Source of the DNA: Pontimicrobium sp. SW4
Lineage (GTDB): Bacteria > Bacteroidota > Bacteroidia > Flavobacteriales > Flavobacteriaceae
Length of the DNA: 64,000 bases
NCBI RefSeq assembly: GCF_039954625.1
Contig: NZ_CP157199.1
Span: 1,798,001-1,862,000 of the forward strand
Direction of reading: 5' to 3'
The position numbers were made by a program, and so were the translations under genes. Of the stretch, positions 24,177-33,319 are shown one piece after another (positions within the stretch are counted from its first letter, which is position 1; each line of letters begins with the position of its first letter). Below the pieces are notes generated by a model. That model ran no database searches and had not been told where the DNA came from. It saw only the letters and a program-made list of their open reading frames with translations.

Positions 24177-25373
24177 TCAGTTGTTATTATTTTCAGAAAG
24201 TTCTTTTGCTCTTTGATAATATTTTGAAGCTGTTCTTTCTTTTTTCAATTCCTTATATGCATCTCCCAATCCATTCAATGGTATTTCAGAGCTTGGATAT
24301 TTCTCAGTTAAATATGTGTATAGGGCTATTGATTTGTCATATTGTTTGTTCTTCAAATAAAACTCAGCAATTGAACAGGCTCTACTCACTCTTATCTCAC
24401 CAAGAAATTTTGTTTTTTTAAATTCATTAACAAATGTGTCAAACTGCTCATAATCATTTGCTCGCATAGCATTTCTTGTCAGAGTAAACATTGTCCAATT
24501 TGTTAAGTCAGAAGAAAATCCAAATCGTTTTGCTCTTTGCTCATAATAGCCGTAAACATAATTCAAACCACCAGCTTTGGTGAATTCTTCAAGGCTACTA
24601 AATTGAAGTTCTGGATAGTAATGGTAGTGTTTCTTAATCCCGTGATAAAGTGTTGTAAATGGGGTTGACCTATGTTGTTCTCCTTCTAATTCTCTAAAAA
24701 TCCAGTTCATTGTTTTCGGAGCTTTGTTTGTTAGAAGAGCATTCAATTTATCGGTCCCTTCTCTCACTATACCTTCGTCAGTACCAGAGGTGAAATATAG
24801 AAGTTTGTCGAAGTGCGGATTTTTTAAGAGCAGGCTATCTACTTTGTTAATTTTTTCATCTAAGGGGAACGGACTTGCGGCAATATAGGTATCAAATAAG
24901 TCAGGATGTGTAGTCATAGTTTGAATAACAAAACCTCCTCCATATGCCCATCCAAATATTAAACGTTCTTTTGATGTTCGAAATTTTTCATCAATAAAAC
25001 GTAAAATTTCATTTTCAATGAAGTCAAGATATTTTTTCGAATCAATACTATAATATCTATTCCTGTCAGATTGTTTTTTAGAAATACCAACTATAATAAA
25101 CTCAGGAGCGTGTCCAAATCCAACAAATGATTTCTGGAGACTAACGCCATGAAGAAAATATCGTTGACCATCTAAAATAAATAGAACAGGATACTTTTTA
25201 TCTGACTTAGTGTAGCTATCAGGCAAAAAGACTTGAATTTCTCTTTCATCATTGAGTACTTGCGATTGAATCAAGAAAGTTTTACCAACGATATTGTCTG
25301 TTCCATCAATTTGGGAAAAGGACTTGACGTTTAAAAGAAATAGCAATAATACAATGAAAATATTTTTGTTCAT
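24177..25373 (-). CDS. Esterase-fold protein with C-terminal TPR, nucleophile Ser replaced by Ala
   Basis: A 398-aa exported protein (signal peptide ending SFSQ). It has an alpha/beta-hydrolase domain of the esterase D/IroE type (about residues 30-270; VFLPDSYTKSDKKYPVLFILDGQRYF). The nucleophile elbow reads FGWAYGGGF where active esterases have GxSxGG, so serine is replaced by alanine; the histidine region GEQHRSTPF is present. Residues about 345-390 are a TPR (IPLNGLGDAYKELKKER). It is a close relative of the protein encoded at 27692-28918. Hydrolytic activity of the classic type is unlikely; a binding role or altered chemistry is possible. Confidence 0.83.
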   Translation of the reverse strand: MNKNIFIVLLLFLLNVKSFSQIDGTDNIVGKTFLIQSQVLNDEREIQVFLPDSYTKSDKKYPVLFILDGQRYFLHGVSLQKSFVGFGHAPEFIIVGISKKQSDRNRYYSIDSKKYLDFIENEILRFIDEKFRTSKERLIFGWAYGGGFVIQTMTTHPDLFDTYIAASPFPLDEKINKVDSLLLKNPHFDKLLYFTSGTDEGIVREGTDKLNALLTNKAPKTMNWIFRELEGEQHRSTPFTTLYHGIKKHYHYYPELQFSSLEEFTKAGGLNYVYGYYEQRAKRFGFSSDLTNWTMFTLTRNAMRANDYEQFDTFVNEFKKTKFLGEIRVSRACSIAEFYLKNKQYDKSIALYTYLTEKYPSSEIPLNGLGDAYKELKKERTASKYYQRAKELSENNNN

Positions 25374-25475
25374 ATGTTGGGATTAATAGGTATTAACGGT
25401 CTTGTATATGGCTCGTAGCATGCAAATTAGAAAATTGTTTTCGGATTGAGCACAGTTGATTGGAGTGCCTTTTTA

Positions 25476-26795
25476 CTATCTTTTATTTTCAAATTTCAAT
25501 AAATTATTCTTATATATCTCAAGTTGTCTGTCATTCTGTTTTTCGGCAAGTAAAACAGCTTGTTTGTAATGTTTTAAAGCTTCTGTTTTGTTGCCTTTTA
25601 ATGCTAGTACTTCTGCATAACTATCGTGCCCATTTGGTGAATCTGGAAAAATATTCATATTAGATTTAAAAATAACGTAAGCTGAATTTATCTGCTTATC
25701 TCTTAAATAGGAATAGCCCATATTATTAATCATAAAATCTTCAAGATGATTTCTTTTTAATAAAAGTTTGAATAGTTCATAAACTGTATCTTCATCATTT
25801 TGAGTGATCTCACTTTTTGCTAAAAGTAATTTAAGTTCGTTAAAAGGCTTTTCTCTATATTTTTTTGCGGCAATTATGGCCAGTTCTTTTGCTTTGGTTA
25901 GAGATTCTTCTTTAGTAGTTTTATAATTAGGAATTACACCTACGCCTTCCCAATTGGTTTTGGTAATAGGATTAATAGACCTTGCATAAGGCACAATTAG
26001 TCTATATCCTTTAGGTAACCTCATGCCATTAACAGGGTGTGCACCACCTCCGGTTGTTTCGCCAACAATTATTGCTCTTTTTCTAGCCTGCAAATCGTAG
26101 GCAAAGGCTTCTGCTGCTGAAAAAGTGCGATTGCTCGTCAAGAAAAATATTGGCATAGATAGTCTTTGATTTCCTTTTACTGAGACAGTTTTTAATTCTA
26201 TTGTTGTATCCGTTCTTCTTTCATAGGATCCTGTTAGGGGCGTATTTTCCTTTAAAAAATAAGAACTCCAATAAAGACCAAGTCCACCTCCACCTCCATT
26301 TTCCCGTAAGTCTATAATGATGGCGTCTGCGGTTGATAGATAATTCATCACATCATCGACTTTAGAAATATCCTCTCTTCTAAACCCTTTTAACTCTACA
26401 TAGCCAACGTTTCCTTCAAGCAAATCAATTTTTCCAAATCCACCAGAACGAAATCGTACTAAATTGGTTAAATGTCTTGATGTGAAATCAGAATTGCTCC
26501 TTGGTGGTCTCGGGGGTCTTGGAGGTGCGACATTTAGGTGTTTGTCATTCGTTATTTTTTGCATTTCTACAGATAAAGCTTTAGCAAAATCTTTTGGATC
26601 AGTATACGTATCAAAATAATTATTTTTCATTAAACCTTCTAAATGTAGATTGGTTTCTTTTGCTTTATCAAGAAATATATAATTCTCTAGCATCAGCTTT
26701 TGAATGTTTTTGATTATATCATCGTTCGATTGTGCAAATTGCAACAATGGTGTAAAAATTAGAATTGCAAAAAGGGCATTTTTTAAGTTTTTCAT
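25476..26795 (-). CDS. S41-family peptidase with C-terminal TPR
   Basis: A 439-aa exported protein (signal peptide to about residue 22). It has an N-terminal helical domain, a proline/arginine run PPRPPRPPR (91-99), then the tail-specific protease domain: GYVELKGFRRED, IDLRENGGGG (162-169), and catalytic Ser226 in TSNRTFSAAEAFAY followed by VGETTGGG. The last 80 residues form TPR-like repeats (NGHDSYAEVLALKGNKTEALKHYKQAV). No PDZ domain is evident, as in IRBP-like S41 members. The promoter carries the tandem TATGTTTGC-type repeat, so it is a candidate target of the LytTR regulator at 29810-30490. Confidence 0.87.
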   Translation of the reverse strand: MKNLKNALFAILIFTPLLQFAQSNDDIIKNIQKLMLENYIFLDKAKETNLHLEGLMKNNYFDTYTDPKDFAKALSVEMQKITNDKHLNVAPPRPPRPPRSNSDFTSRHLTNLVRFRSGGFGKIDLLEGNVGYVELKGFRREDISKVDDVMNYLSTADAIIIDLRENGGGGGLGLYWSSYFLKENTPLTGSYERRTDTTIELKTVSVKGNQRLSMPIFFLTSNRTFSAAEAFAYDLQARKRAIIVGETTGGGAHPVNGMRLPKGYRLIVPYARSINPITKTNWEGVGVIPNYKTTKEESLTKAKELAIIAAKKYREKPFNELKLLLAKSEITQNDEDTVYELFKLLLKRNHLEDFMINNMGYSYLRDKQINSAYVIFKSNMNIFPDSPNGHDSYAEVLALKGNKTEALKHYKQAVLLAEKQNDRQLEIYKNNLLKFENKR

Positions 26796-26817
26796 AATTA
26801 GCTTATTTAAATAACAA

Positions 26818-26883
26818 TAAACGTATAGCTTAATACAATGTGAAGTTTAAACTATAGACAGATAGGTGTTAAGAGCAAACATA
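26818..26883 (-). promoter_or_regulatory. S41 peptidase promoter with tandem LytTR-like repeats (site A)
   Basis: Read on the gene strand: TATGTTTGC (26883-26875), 12 bp, TCTGTCTAT (26862-26854), then a -7-like TACGTTTA (26825-26818). The proximal repeat ends 29 bp before the -7 element, exactly as at sites B and C. Confidence 0.65.
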
Positions 26884-26990
26884 AAAGTCATATTTCTTTT
26901 ATTCTCTATGTTAGAGATGTTTAATTCAGGTTCAGTTTCTCAAATTGGCTACAACATCTAAATATGCTTACTTATTAATTTAAGATCATT

Positions 26991-27689
26991 TTAGTCAACT
27001 GTACTTAATTTTTCTTTCGCTCCCATAATCAAGAGCCATAAACATATACCGAGTTCTCCAATGGTGGCAGGTAGTGTAACAAACGAAGAGATTCCTAGTT
27101 CGCTGTAGCCTGGAATAATTAAACGCCCGAAAACTTGGATTAGATACCCTAAACAACCAAGCATTAGGAATACACCTAAAAACTTGGGGAGAATTCCTGA
27201 TTTAAACACTAAATAACCAAACGGAAATAACCACAATCCCCAAAATAGCATCGCAATTCGAGTTCCACTATAATAAGACCCAAGAGATAGCATCATTTTA
27301 GATTGCAGTTGTTCTGTGCTATATGTATTTAAGTAATCAGCATCACTAATCAGAGTGATGACATCCATTTTATATGACACAGGAATAAAGGAAAGTATGG
27401 CGCTTACCATACCAAGTGCTACCATTAGAACTGCCGTATTTTTATTGACAGATTTTAATAGTTTATAAAGCACAAAAGGGATAATTAACATGATGATATA
27501 ACTTATCAAAGTACTGGCAATACTTAATCGGAATAACTGTTCACCGTTTACAACATTATTAAACGTGGCAGAAGCATCCTTCATAACTAATAATTTGGAA
27601 GGCACATACATGATTCCAAAAATACCGGTTAGTACAACTATAAAATATAGAAGCCCTGCTATTCTTGCTGTTTTTTTATTTGAATCCAT
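26991..27689 (-). CDS. DUF4386-family membrane protein
   Basis: A 232-aa protein with six predicted helices and the DUF4386 start (DSNKKTARIAGLLYFIVVLTGIFG). The family has no known function and is often found near stress or accessory genes. It starts 2 bp after the upstream esterase-like gene ends, so the two are translated from one message. Confidence 0.82.
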   Translation of the reverse strand: MDSNKKTARIAGLLYFIVVLTGIFGIMYVPSKLLVMKDASATFNNVVNGEQLFRLSIASTLISYIIMLIIPFVLYKLLKSVNKNTAVLMVALGMVSAILSFIPVSYKMDVITLISDADYLNTYSTEQLQSKMMLSLGSYYSGTRIAMLFWGLWLFPFGYLVFKSGILPKFLGVFLMLGCLGYLIQVFGRLIIPGYSELGISSFVTLPATIGELGICLWLLIMGAKEKLSTVD

Positions 27690-27691
27690 CT

Positions 27692-28918
27692 TTATTCTTT
27701 TTCTTTATTTGACAATGCTTCTGCTTTTTTATAATAGGTTGCAGCCTTTTTCTTTTTATCCATAGCGGTGTACACATCTCCTAAACCATTTAAAGGTCTC
27801 TCAGAGTTTGGGTTATTTAATAGTAACGCATTATAGATGTCTATTGCTCTATTGAATTTTTTATGCTTTTGGTAGAATGCTGCAATATGATAGGGCGTAC
27901 TTCTTCTTAACTTTCCTAACTTCTCATTTGTAAAAAATGAGCTTATTAAATCATCGAACACAGCATAATTGTTTTCATCTATTGCACTGGTTATTGCTGT
28001 AGATATAGTCCAGTCAGGCACATCTGTAGAAAACCCATATTTTTTGGCTCTTTTACTATAATATTCTCTCATGAAAGGTATGCCTCCACTTTTCTCAAAT
28101 TCTTCTACGGTATTATAGACTAGCGTATTGTAATAAGAAAAATATGCTCTTAAACCGTGATATAAAACTCCATAAGAAGATGATCTATGGTTTTCGCCAA
28201 CTAGCTTTTGATATTTCCAACGGAATGATTTTGGAGATTTCGTTGTGAGAAGTTCACTCAAATAATCTGCATTATCTGAATCTTCTGCATAACTTTTAAA
28301 AGGTGTTTGAGAACTTATTCCAAAATATAGGAAGGTATTAAGATCTTTATTTTCATCAAGTAACTTCTCTAAGGCTTTTATTCTAGACCCCTTTTTACTT
28401 ATTGGGTTTGGACTTGCGGATATGTAACCAGAAAATAGACTTGGTTTTTCTATCATTGCATGAATAACAAAACCGCCTCCAAATTCCCATCCAAATACCA
28501 TACGCTCATTAGTAGTTCGGTACGTTTTATCTATAAAAGAGATGACATCGTTTTCTATAAAATTGAGAAACTTAGGCGTGCCTGTACTAAAATGACTAAA
28601 ACGTTGCGGATACTTATTTTTTATCCCTACAATGATAAATTCTGGAGTTATATCAAACTCTAAAAATGACTGATGCAAACTAACCGCATATAAATAAAAG
28701 CGCTGTCCATCTAAAACATACAATACTGGATATTCTTTATTTGATGTTTTATAGCTTTCTGGAACATATACTTGAATTTCGCGGTCTTCCTCTAATATTT
28801 TTGAGTTAATATTATAGTTTTTACCTACGGTATTATCTATTCCTTCTGTTTGTGCAGAAGAGTAGTTAGAGAACACGCTGGTTATTATTAATATTAAAAG
28901 TGTTTTTTTAATGTCCAT
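27692..28918 (-). CDS. Esterase-fold protein with C-terminal TPR, nucleophile Ser replaced by Glu
   Basis: A 408-aa exported paralogue of the protein encoded at 24177-25373 (signal peptide ending SSAQ; YVPESYKTSNKEYPVLYVLDGQRFYLY). The nucleophile elbow reads FGWEFGGGF, with glutamate in place of serine; bases near 28470-28495 confirm it. The histidine region GENHRSSSY is kept. The C-terminal TPR (PLNGLGDVYTAMDKKKKAATYYKK) is shared with the paralogue. Active-site change and shared tail suggest a family of exported binding proteins or enzymes with altered chemistry. In an operon with the DUF4386 gene. Confidence 0.83.
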   Translation of the reverse strand: MDIKKTLLILIITSVFSNYSSAQTEGIDNTVGKNYNINSKILEEDREIQVYVPESYKTSNKEYPVLYVLDGQRFYLYAVSLHQSFLEFDITPEFIIVGIKNKYPQRFSHFSTGTPKFLNFIENDVISFIDKTYRTTNERMVFGWEFGGGFVIHAMIEKPSLFSGYISASPNPISKKGSRIKALEKLLDENKDLNTFLYFGISSQTPFKSYAEDSDNADYLSELLTTKSPKSFRWKYQKLVGENHRSSSYGVLYHGLRAYFSYYNTLVYNTVEEFEKSGGIPFMREYYSKRAKKYGFSTDVPDWTISTAITSAIDENNYAVFDDLISSFFTNEKLGKLRRSTPYHIAAFYQKHKKFNRAIDIYNALLLNNPNSERPLNGLGDVYTAMDKKKKAATYYKKAEALSNKEKE

Positions 28919-28975
28919 ATTAATTGAATTTTTTTAGTCTAAGCTGAGGTTTTGTATAAAACGTTCTCTTTCTAT

Positions 28976-29001
28976 AAAGCCCAAGTTGAATCTTGGGCTT
29001 T
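28976..29001. terminator. Hairpin terminator
   Basis: Stem AAAGCCCAAG (28976-28985) pairs with CTTGGGCTTT (28992-29001) around a 6-base loop. It lies 27 bp past the stop of the TonB C-terminal protein gene and upstream of the esterase-like gene. Confidence 0.85.
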
Positions 29002-29028
29002 TAACATTTCAATAATTAGCTACTAGGT

Positions 29029-29502
29029 CTATTTTTTACCTACTTCAAAAGTGATTGGTAGAGAGTATGGCACAACTGCACCTTTTCCTTTACGTTTTGC
29101 AGGAATCATTTTAGGAATAGAACTAATTACTCTTTTAGCCTCTTTTTCTAATTCTGGATGTGGTGCTCTAGATTTTACTTCTGTAACAGTGCCTTCTTCA
29201 TTAATTTTAAAAATCACCGCAATACTCATTTCCCCCTTAAACCCAAGTTGTTTGGCAAGTTTTGTATTTAAATTGTCATCTACGTATTTATAAATGTTGT
29301 CAGATAAACATTTTCTTCGTTCTATATTGTCTGATAGATTCTCACACCCAGGAAAGACAGGCACTTCATCTATTGATTCATATGGAAATTCAGCCGTGTT
29401 TTTAAGTTTGTCTTGTGCGTTTAAATTTAAACACATAAACATTACAAATACAGTAGAGAATACTAGGGAATACTTTGATTTTAAAATTGATTTAGTCATC
29501 AT
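29029..29502 (-). CDS. Exported TonB C-terminal domain protein
   Basis: A 157-aa protein with an N-terminal hydrophobic segment that can be a signal peptide (VFSTVFVMFMCLNLNAQ). A TonB C-terminal domain follows (about residues 60-157; AVIFKINEEGTVTEVK, PELEKEAKRVISSIPKMIPAKRKGKGAVVPYSLPITF). It lacks the proline-rich stalk and long periplasmic linker of true energy-transducing TonB, so it is a short TonB_C protein of the kind common in Bacteroidetes. Two candidate regulatory sites lie upstream: the S3 motif close to the gene and tandem repeat D further out. Confidence 0.85.
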   Translation of the reverse strand: MMTKSILKSKYSLVFSTVFVMFMCLNLNAQDKLKNTAEFPYESIDEVPVFPGCENLSDNIERRKCLSDNIYKYVDDNLNTKLAKQLGFKGEMSIAVIFKINEEGTVTEVKSRAPHPELEKEAKRVISSIPKMIPAKRKGKGAVVPYSLPITFEVGKK

Positions 29503-29542
29503 GATAAATTGTTTTTAATTAATATTTTTTACACTTAATTTT

Positions 29543-29589
29543 CAAAGTTTTGATTTTTTTAAATATTAAAATTGAACAAAACCGACAAA
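29543..29589 (-). promoter_or_regulatory. TonB_C gene promoter with 18-bp motif (copy S3)
   Basis: Plus-strand motif TTGAACAAAACCGACAAA at 29572-29589, 16 of 18 positions identical to S1. A -7-like AAACTTTG (one mismatch) lies at 29550-29543, with 21 bp between them, as at S2. Confidence 0.5.
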
Positions 29590-29662
29590 ATAAAATGAAA
29601 GAAAAAATTCTAGATTTATTCACTAACACTTTACGAGCAGTCTAATGATTAAGTTCCAGTCT

Positions 29663-29728
29663 CTAATTTAAAGCGAATATTAATACATCTTGGAACATTT
29701 AGACATACAGAAGGTAAACGCAAATAGA
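29663..29728 (-). promoter_or_regulatory. Tandem LytTR-like repeats upstream of the TonB_C gene (site D)
   Basis: Gene-strand reading: TCTATTTGC (29728-29720), 12 bp, TATGTCTAA (29707-29699), then a weak -7 TAAATTAG (29670-29663) at the same 29-bp distance as sites A-C. The weakest of the four sites; the implied leader to the gene would be about 155 nt. Confidence 0.45.
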
Positions 29729-29809
29729 AATGGTTTATGAAACTACAAACCCAAACCCTTGAGATAGAATTTAACAACAACCGAAAGATGTAATCTGGAA
29801 TTATTTTGC

Positions 29810-30490
29810 TTATTTAAGCACGCTTAAAGCATTGATTTTATAATATTCACCTATTGGGACTTCTATTTTACCAATTTCAATATCATTTTTGGTGAAGGCA
29901 GTAACTTTATCTGTATTTACGATGTAAGAACGATGTACTCTTAAAAACCGTTTATCTAGCTCCTTTTCAAAAGCAGTTATACCGTGTTTAATCATCATTT
30001 TATCTTCAAGGAAATGTATTCTAATATAATCTTTGATACTTTCTATATAAAGAATTTCGTCTAATAGAATTTTGACATTTTTCTTATTGCTTTGTATGTA
30101 TATATGATTTTCTCTAAATGTAGAATCTTTTTTATTTGTGCTCTCTGTAAATTTTTCTATGGCTTTATAAAAACGACTGAATACAATTGGTTTAAGTAAA
30201 TAATCTACCGCACTTAATTCAAAGCCTTCCACAGCATATTCTCTATACGCAGTTGTAAATATCACTTTAGGTTTAACAGAAAGGTTTTTAAAGAAATCTG
30301 TCCCCTTTAAAACAGGCATTTTAATATCTAAAAAAATTAAATCTACTTTATTTTCTTTTAAAGCTTTATGTGCCTCTAGTGCAGAATCACAAGACCCAAC
30401 TAACTCAAAATCATCAAATTTAGACAAGTGATTTTGAATTAATTCTCTTGCTAATTCTTCATCATCTACTATTAAGCATTTATATTTCAT
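29810..30490 (-). CDS. LytTR-family response regulator
   Basis: A 226-aa protein. The N-terminal receiver domain has acidic pocket DDEE, phosphoacceptor D in LIFLDIKMP (about residue 55), Thr in IFTTAYREYAVEGF and Lys in YLLKPI. The C-terminal LytTR DNA-binding domain (about 125-226) includes YIESIKDYIRIHF and RVHRSYIVN. It overlaps the upstream kinase gene by 4 bp, a cognate pair. LytTR proteins bind two 9-bp direct repeats about 12 bp apart. Four such tandem sites lie at promoters within about 4 kb on either side, so this is their likely regulator. Confidence 0.93.
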   Translation of the reverse strand: MKYKCLIVDDEELARELIQNHLSKFDDFELVGSCDSALEAHKALKENKVDLIFLDIKMPVLKGTDFFKNLSVKPKVIFTTAYREYAVEGFELSAVDYLLKPIVFSRFYKAIEKFTESTNKKDSTFRENHIYIQSNKKNVKILLDEILYIESIKDYIRIHFLEDKMMIKHGITAFEKELDKRFLRVHRSYIVNTDKVTAFTKNDIEIGKIEVPIGEYYKINALSVLK

Positions 30491-31557
30491 TTGGATATGA
30501 GCTTTAAAATTACCCCAAAAACATTATTTTTATCACTTATGTGTAAAACATAATTATTAGATTTATATAATAGTTGTAATTGCTTTTCAATATTCTTTAA
30601 CCCAATGGACTCCCTATTATCAACTATGTCATTAGTAGTCGAGACAACCACAGGTATCGTATTTTCAATATTAAAATAAATTTCTTTTTTTGTAGCTTTT
30701 AATTGAATCTTTATAGAAGCTACATTAATTTCTTCTTCTACACCATGCTTAAATGCATTCTCCGTTAAAGTGAGCAATAAAAGTGGAGCTATTTTTATAT
30801 TATCTTCAACTGAATGATTAAATACTATATTTAGCCTTTTTCCGTAGCGTAATTTTTCTAAAGCTATATAATTTTCTAATAAATCTATTTCTCCTTCAAT
30901 GTTTACATATTTATCTTTACACTTATATAGAATATAATCTAAGATATCAGAAAGTCTTTCAATAACTTCTGGAGATTTGTCTGATTTCTTTAAAGATAAA
31001 GCATATAAATTATTAAGTGTATTAAATAAAAAGTGCGGATTCAATTGATTTTTTAATGCTTCTAATTCTGACGATTTTTGCCGCTCCTTCAAGCTCAATA
31101 TCTCTTTTTGATGCCTATAATAATTAAGTACCATTAATATGATAGTTGGAAAAATCAAACCAGTTATATTACCTAAAAAAGCATACACATTAGTGATACG
31201 TTCTATAAAAATTAAAGGAGGTCTAACACTAAATATCTCGGGATATTTTGGAACTAAATAATAGCAACGTAAGGCTGTATGAAAGGTGTATGCAAAATAA
31301 ATAAGAACAAGACTACTGATAACAAAAAGAACTTTACGTTTTTTATTTAACAGAAAAGGAATAAGTACATATATGGCTATATAAGAAAGAATAATTTGAG
31401 GTACTGTTTTTGAAATCATTCTTTCAAACAGGAATACTTTATCAGATTCAAATGGCCAAGAAGAGCTTATATAATAAACAAGCATTATAAGCCAAAACAC
31501 TATGTGAGTTAGAACTTTCTTACTAAGAAAAATATTTTTTGTGCTTTTAAATGTCAT
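30487..31557 (-). CDS. LytS-type sensor histidine kinase
   Basis: A 356-aa membrane kinase. It has four N-terminal membrane helices (about residues 10-150), a short coiled coil (YRHQKEILSLKERQKSSELEALKNQ), then the His_kinase domain with phospho-acceptor His in LNPHFLFNTLNNLY. The ATPase region includes the N-box TENAFKHGVE and late glycines (RESIGLKNIEKQLQLLY). It lacks an extracytoplasmic sensing domain, so the signal is probably sensed in or near the membrane. Translationally coupled to the LytTR regulator. Confidence 0.92.
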   Translation of the reverse strand: MTFKSTKNIFLSKKVLTHIVFWLIMLVYYISSSWPFESDKVFLFERMISKTVPQIILSYIAIYVLIPFLLNKKRKVLFVISSLVLIYFAYTFHTALRCYYLVPKYPEIFSVRPPLIFIERITNVYAFLGNITGLIFPTIILMVLNYYRHQKEILSLKERQKSSELEALKNQLNPHFLFNTLNNLYALSLKKSDKSPEVIERLSDILDYILYKCKDKYVNIEGEIDLLENYIALEKLRYGKRLNIVFNHSVEDNIKIAPLLLLTLTENAFKHGVEEEINVASIKIQLKATKKEIYFNIENTIPVVVSTTNDIVDNRESIGLKNIEKQLQLLYKSNNYVLHISDKNNVFGVILKLISK

Positions 31558-31628
31558 ATAGAACTCAAATATAAAATAAACTAGCTACTATCTAATAATT
31601 TAGCTAAATGCAATGTTTATTAATAACC

Positions 31629-33290
31629 TTATTTCACTTTCGTGAAAGTAAGGCCTTTAACTCTTGGTGTTGATATGTTGAATGCTTCAACTTTATTTTC
31701 CCCATTTCTTTTAAATTCAAAGATTCCCATTGGACTTGAAAACAAACCTTCCATGATAGGTCGTAAAGGAACAGTCTCTCTCTTATTAATATATAGTATT
31801 ATTCTATCTTTAATGACTTTAAATTCATAATATGCATTAATTTCTTCACTATAATAATTGCCAGAAAACAGCTGTAACTCCTCTAAATTATATGTCGCCG
31901 GGGTATATGTTTTAAAAACACCTACTTCTATACCATTCTCAATGAAAACCATTTTATTTTCTTGTTGAAAACGCACAAAAACTTTAGCACCAGGAGGCGT
32001 GTTTAACATTTTAAATTCATTTTTACTAATAGACACTAAACTATTCATACTTCTTGGTGAACGCTCATATCTTAAGGTGTCGTTTTTTAGAGTAATTTTT
32101 CTTGAATAGCTGTCTTTTGTATTCCAATAAGATCCTACATATTTATTTAGTGTTTCTTTCGGTAGTTTTTTAATAGTTATCTCTCTTTTTGATTTTACAC
32201 TTTTAGGTTCCTTATACATATCACCAAGAAATATATCTGCTATTTGGTACCCTAATGGTGTTGCATTTGCATCTGCAGTATTTGTAAATACAATTACTGA
32301 AAATTTTTGTTCTGGGAATCGTATGATATTTGACCAAAACCCTGGAGCTCTTCCTCCGTGATCCATAGTTTTTAACCCTCTGTACTTTTTGATTTGCAAA
32401 CCAAATGCGAAATCTATAAGGTCTCCATTGTTAAGTAGTCCTTGAGTAGTCATTAATTCCCAAAAATTGTCCTTTAAAATTTTACGGTTATAAAATTCAT
32501 CATCCCATTTCTTTATATCTTCAACAGTAGTATAAATCCCTCTATCTCCAGTATGCTCTAATGTTGATAAAATATTTCTAAAATCTCCTGAGCGACTTGG
32601 ACTATAGCCTGATGCTCTCTGTTTTATAATCATGGTATTGTTGTCAAGAAAATGAGTGTTAGTCATTCCAAGGGGTTCAAATATTTCCTTTTGAGCAAAA
32701 TCGGCAAGACTCATTCCTGATGCTTTTTCTACAATTCGCCCTAATAACCAATATCCAGAGTTACAATACAAATGTTTTTCACCAGGAGAAAAGTTCAATT
32801 GCTTCTGGTTTTTAATCCATTTTAGAATATCATCATCATTATAATAATCATCTGGTCGCAATCCACTTAAATAAGTGATTTGTGCATAATCCCTAAGACC
32901 ACTTGTGTGATACAACAAATTTTTAATCGTAATAGTTTTAGCATACTCAGGAAACTCTGGATAAAATGAACTTAATGATTGATTTAAGTCTAACTTTCCT
33001 CTTTGCGATAAAAGAACAATACTGGCAGCTGTAAATTGTTTACTATTAGACGCAATACTGAATGCTGTTAGAGGAGAGTTAGGAATATTATGTTCTAAAT
33101 TTGCTAAACCATATCCTTTTGAATATAGGAACTCTCCATCTTGAATGATGCCGATTGCAGCTCCAGGTGAACTTGAATTGTTCCATTTTTCGAACAGATT
33201 GTCAACTGCTTTAATTTTGTCTAAATGATTCGTTTGTGCACAAGAATAAAACGAAATTAAAATAATAAGGAAGGATAGATTTGTCTTCAT
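31629..33290 (-). CDS. Serine-hydrolase lipoprotein (beta-lactamase/DD-peptidase fold), active site intact
   Basis: A 553-aa protein with lipobox FYSC. The class C beta-lactamase-like domain has all three motifs: S-N-S-K in SIASNSKQFTA, Y-C-N in LYCNSGYWLLG, and H-G-G in MDHGGRAPGFWS. The last about 170 residues are a beta-rich C-terminal domain (YVGSYWNTKDSYSRKI, FSGNYYSEEINAYYEF). Such proteins act as esterases or D-amino-peptide hydrolases; the substrate is unknown. Unlike the homologue at 22323-24119 its catalytic Ser and Lys are present and it lacks the TPR tail. Promoter site B makes it a candidate LytTR target. Confidence 0.88.
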   Translation of the reverse strand: MKTNLSFLIILISFYSCAQTNHLDKIKAVDNLFEKWNNSSSPGAAIGIIQDGEFLYSKGYGLANLEHNIPNSPLTAFSIASNSKQFTAASIVLLSQRGKLDLNQSLSSFYPEFPEYAKTITIKNLLYHTSGLRDYAQITYLSGLRPDDYYNDDDILKWIKNQKQLNFSPGEKHLYCNSGYWLLGRIVEKASGMSLADFAQKEIFEPLGMTNTHFLDNNTMIIKQRASGYSPSRSGDFRNILSTLEHTGDRGIYTTVEDIKKWDDEFYNRKILKDNFWELMTTQGLLNNGDLIDFAFGLQIKKYRGLKTMDHGGRAPGFWSNIIRFPEQKFSVIVFTNTADANATPLGYQIADIFLGDMYKEPKSVKSKREITIKKLPKETLNKYVGSYWNTKDSYSRKITLKNDTLRYERSPRSMNSLVSISKNEFKMLNTPPGAKVFVRFQQENKMVFIENGIEVGVFKTYTPATYNLEELQLFSGNYYSEEINAYYEFKVIKDRIILYINKRETVPLRPIMEGLFSSPMGIFEFKRNGENKVEAFNISTPRVKGLTFTKVK

Positions 33291-33319
33291 TTTTGTAAAA
33301 ATTAGATTATTTTTTGGTT

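Larger units (their letters stand above)
29503..29809. other. 307-bp intergenic region with two candidate promoters
   Basis: Between the LytTR response regulator (stop at 29810) and the TonB_C gene (start at 29502). It holds site S3 with its -7-like element nearer the gene and tandem-repeat site D with its -7-like element further upstream. No open frame worth calling and no terminator hairpin were seen. Confidence 0.6.
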
